Positions 61,301-64,000 of a DNA stretch of 64,000 bases are shown piece by piece. The stretch is taken from positions 9,480,327-9,544,326 of the forward strand of contig LR746272.1 in the NCBI GenBank assembly GCA_902729315.2. The letters run 5' to 3'. This DNA is from Spirodela intermedia (Eukaryota; Streptophyta; Magnoliopsida; Alismatales; Araceae). The first letter of the stretch is position 1, and every line of letters starts with the position of its first letter. The position numbers and the translations under genes were made by a program. Below the pieces are notes generated by a model. That model had not been told where the DNA came from, searched no databases, and saw nothing but the letters and a program-made list of their open reading frames with translations.

Positions 61301-64000
61301 ATCCATGCTGCTACCACCATAAAACAATCAAGAGTAAACGGCCACTCGCATGTGGAAGACAAGGGTACTGCAGTAACATAATCAGGCCCACACCTGCCAG
61401 TGAAATCAGAAAAAGAAATAGTGAACAACTTCTGATGCAATATTTTTTTCCTTTCTTCTCCAGGAAGCTTAATCAATATACAATCAATTCCTTCTGGACC
61501 TCCCAGAAGAAGAAATCTATTGTTATATATGACCGAGGGTGCCCAATTCAACGTCAAATATCCATTAGCATTGGATATATCTCGCGTGCTTATTTTCCCT
61601 ATAAATTGGCATACGGTATTAGGTATCATATTTAGACCTGAAGCATAAGCAGTTGTTGAAAAGGACCAGAATAGAAGAAAACCATTTGAATCTAGTGAAA
61701 CAGCAATCTCCGGTTCACAGCTACATGGATGAATCGCAACTCGCAATATTCTGCCCACGTGGCTATCTGCACTTAAAAATCCTCCAGCATAATGTGATAG
61801 TATCTCGTCCTTAGTGACTTCACTCAAAGATCCGCCCACCGTTGTCGCAGAAAATGGGCTAGAAAAACGTGACCAGCTGACCAAATTATCAGGTAACAAC
61901 TGAAGTAGAGAGCACACATCTGGTGGACCAGAAAGACAGTTCCTCCAAACAATTGCTTTGATAAGTAAAGGCTCACCTTCAGCTTGCAAATTTTTCACAT
62001 TTGACAAGTTTTCAGCTCGATAATCCATTAAATTATGTTTCCTCCAAAAACTTACTCGTGGGAACCGTAAAGGAAGAAGATCATCAAGGCAATGAACGGA
62101 CCAGAAAGAAACGGAAAACTCAGGGCCTACACTAACCAGCCAATCACAGCGTCCGACATGGTCATCCTGAGGATAATTTGATGAAAAACACTGCTCAGAG
62201 CCTTCACTGTTTGAAAACGTGCCCCAAATTTCTGTTGCCCAAGATACGAATATATCTTGCCCAATAACCCCTTTTAAGCAATGATTTATTTCAATTACTG
62301 CAATTACATGGAAGGATTGTCTCGTGGACTTCTGATGACTAACATCCTTGGAACATTTTTGACTCCCACCACTGTCAATCTCACTCCATAATCTTACAGC
62401 ACCATCCAAGCAGCAGGTCAGAAGCACATTCCTTCGTGAGTGTGTGAAATCTTTCTTTGATAGTGGCCTCCATTGAATCATCGAAACAGGTTGAGTATGG
62501 TACAATTCGACTTTCACAACCTGAGATCCACCCTCTCCGAAAAACACAAAAACTTTCTGGCTGATCTCTTGGGAAGGAGGTGAGCGTTCTGACTTTTCTG
62601 TAAAACAAGAATAGCCTGAATGATGCGCTACTGTTGCTACAGGGTCGTTTGTTGACCATGTTGTTGAAACAAGAGTTTGCGCAACGGAAAATTGTGATTT
62701 CCATGACATTTTCCATGATGAGTCTTCCTTTTTCCATGAGACCACACCATTACCAACAACAATCAAACCATCGCCAGATTTTGTCCATTCAATGGCTTCC
62801 ACACTAAATGAATGTACAAGGACAGCTATCTGCCTCCAACGCAGAGACGCTGAAAAAGAGATAATGGAACAACAATAACGCAAAAGTTAACCTCAGAACA
62901 TGAAAAAGAGATAATAGAACAACAATAACGCATAATTTAACCTCAGACCTTGAAAAAGAGGTAATAGAACAACAATAACGCATAATTTAACCTGAAGGTA
63001 AAACAATGACTACTCGTCCCTTCAACATTATATGAATTGGCGGGGATTGTATAATTCGACATCAACTAAACTGCATAAACCGAAAGTATTTTATTGCCCA
63101 ATTCCATATCATGTATACATATATACTTTGGGAATCAAAATGATTCCACATAGTTCATTTATGTTTATCTGAACTTAAATAACTTGATACGTGAAAGAAT
63201 ATAAGTAATCATTATACAATCCAGCGAATTAAAAAATTATTAGCAAAATATACAGTTTTAAGGTTCAAAAACCAATTATGATTCTCGATGTTCATGCTAC
63301 ATTAGAAAAAATGTCACACGGGATCCAATGTTCAATTATGTTAAGCAATGATTCTACATTTCAAAAAACAAAAAAGAAAATAGTCCGGGAAAATGAAGCG
63401 GGAAACAAATCGAATTCGAGCACAAAACCATGGAAAATATATATTCTTGGGATTTACTACATTGTGCGCTAGAGCCTCATCGCAATGAACGAAATTCAAA
63501 ATGTTCAATCGAGAGCAAAGATTGCTCAGAGAGAAAATCGGACTTCGCGTGGACATATCTAGAACACCTCGGCTTACCTCGCCCATATGGGAAATCCGGG
63601 TAATATACGAAGACAGAGTCGCCCAATCCAGCGGCAACCACACCGCCCGACGGCTGTGAGTGGCACCAAGCCACCGCCTTCATCACTGGAGAACCGTCCC
63701 CAGCAGCAGCCCGTGAAGGCAACCGCAAGGAAGGCTCTATCACTTGCTTGAGGAACGGTTCGATGAGAGTCTTCTCTCGCGACGTAGGGGAAGGATAGTG
63801 GGAAATTACGAGGAGCGAAGAAGCACCATACGCGATCCATGAGAATCCTCCGAAGTCGTGAAGCCAGTCGATGGCTGACTCCCAGCGGTTGGGCACGGGG
63901 GGGACTATCTGACCTCTGATGAGTTCCAGTGGCGACCCCTCTGACAGCTCTTCATTCCCGGAGGGTACTGCCTCCCCATCGGATCTCCCTCCCCCGCTCG
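43337..64000 (-). CDS. RAV1: RAVE subunit 1 / Rabconnectin-3 (DMXL)-like WD40 protein, 5' partial
   Basis: Homologue of yeast Rav1 and animal DmX/Rabconnectin-3, which promote V-ATPase assembly. Sixteen minus-strand exons: 63578-64000 (continues past the edge), 60081-62849, 56132-56567, 54321-54531, 53181-53345, 51396-51668, 51047-51286, 49165-49521, 47716-49050, 47108-47164, 46445-46873, 45005-45228, 44765-44898, 43826-44050, 43560-43738, 43337-43441. All phases agree and give at least 2,519 residues, near the roughly 2,500 I recall for the Arabidopsis protein. The N-terminal 1,000 residues hold WD40 repeats (e.g. HSDGTVRLWRSA). The Rav1 C-type core is clear: GVGFWFTNAAQLRSR, then KDPKDCALLYIALNRLQVLA, then AYVLMGKHQIELAIAFFLLG. 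A second WD40 group ends the protein (LTGSKDGDVKLWDA, LTCGGDGSVKLVKLG). The start codon must lie beyond 64000, since the frame is still open there without an ATG. Confidence 0.94.
50477..50693. mobile_element. Fold-back (MITE-like) element in a RAV1-like intron
   Basis: A 217-bp inverted repeat: left arm about 50477-50575 and right arm about 50598-50693 are reverse complements with few mismatches, around a loop of about 22 bp. The outer ends read AACTCATCTGATCCTCCTAG and its complement. The inner ends read TTTCATTGATCATACTTATT and its complement. It lies in the intron 49522-51046. No coding capacity, and no clear target-site duplication. It may be a fold-back MITE or a small-RNA-type hairpin. 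Confidence 0.85.
55151..55548. repeat. 200-bp tandem duplication in a RAV1-like intron
   Basis: Copy 1 is 55151-55350 and copy 2 is 55351-55548, head to tail without spacer. Both begin TATTTCATATAAATACA and end near CGTCGCTTGATGATATTC. Differences are a few substitutions and one A fewer in an A-run, so the duplication is recent. It lies wholly in the intron 54532-56131. Confidence 0.95.
56568..60080 (-). other. 3.5-kb intron of the RAV1-like gene
   Basis: Bounded by a donor after CTTTTTTCAG (60080/60081) and an acceptor before 56567; joining gives HLFSG-NWKRAYGIVRH in frame. AT-rich throughout. I see no nested gene, no transposon termini and no long conserved frame. Confidence 0.6.
62851..62994. 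repeat. Three 50-bp tandem repeats at the RAV1-like intron 1 acceptor
   Basis: Copies start at 62851, 62901 and 62951 with TGAAAAAGAG and share GAACAACAATAACGCA. The period is exactly 50 bp and the third copy is slightly truncated. On the gene strand each copy reads as a branch-point-like plus polypyrimidine stretch ending CTCTTTTTCA. Only the exon-proximal copy is followed by G, giving the AG that splices to exon 2 at 62849. Confidence 0.93.

Noticed and set aside
62851-62994. Short regularly spaced repeats resembling a CRISPR array
   Set aside because: Plant nuclear context; the 50-bp units are contiguous tandem copies without unique spacers.
1-64000. tRNA, rRNA or snoRNA genes
   Set aside because: Reading both strands I found no convincing tRNA A/B box pairs or rRNA cores; a dedicated covariance-model scan would be decisive.

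Overview
The window is nuclear DNA of a flowering plant. Every gene has multiple GT-AG introns, and the protein families are plant-specific or have plant-type architecture. Several genes on the left have very GC-rich exons (ARF, CslG-like, coiled-coil, DUF688, ABIL), while the RAVE-like gene on the right is AT-rich. Such a split is common in monocots and some early-diverging angiosperms. A CslG-type gene argues against a grass. The species cannot be named from the sequence alone.

Layout, left to right: an auxin response factor (+, 1680-5164); a TAP46/alpha4 PP2A-regulatory gene (-, 6592-13660) head-to-head with a cellulose-synthase-like CslG-type gene (+, 14182-17768); decayed fragments of a second CslG copy (18061-20620); a coiled-coil DUF7653-type gene (+, 22446-24713); a DUF688-type gene (+, 26950-28287); an Abl-interactor-like SCAR/WAVE subunit gene (+, 30305-32049); an alpha/beta hydrolase (-, 33449-37961); a C-terminally membrane-anchored protein of unknown function (-, 38952-40413); and a giant RAVE subunit 1/Rabconnectin-3-like WD40 gene (-, 43337 to beyond 64000, 5' end cut by the window). 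I rebuilt exon structures by hand. In each gene the joined exons give one open frame of about the length expected for the family.

The genes do not form a pathway. They are ordinary plant genes for auxin response, TOR/PP2A signalling, cell-wall or triterpenoid glycosyl transfer, actin nucleation and V-ATPase regulation. From memory, several (ARF11, ABIL1, the unknown membrane protein and the RAV1-like gene) have Arabidopsis relatives close together near the end of chromosome 2, so the block may be ancient conserved synteny.

The non-genic content is the less ordinary part. It includes a 214-bp solo LTR with a perfect 5-bp target duplication in a TAP46 intron, a fold-back element and a 200-bp tandem duplication in RAV1-like introns, three 50-bp repeats that copy an intron's 3' splice region, and a stop-free 114-nt intron that could act as an exitron. 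I found no convincing undescribed system, no CRISPR array, no tRNA or rRNA gene, and no intact transposon.
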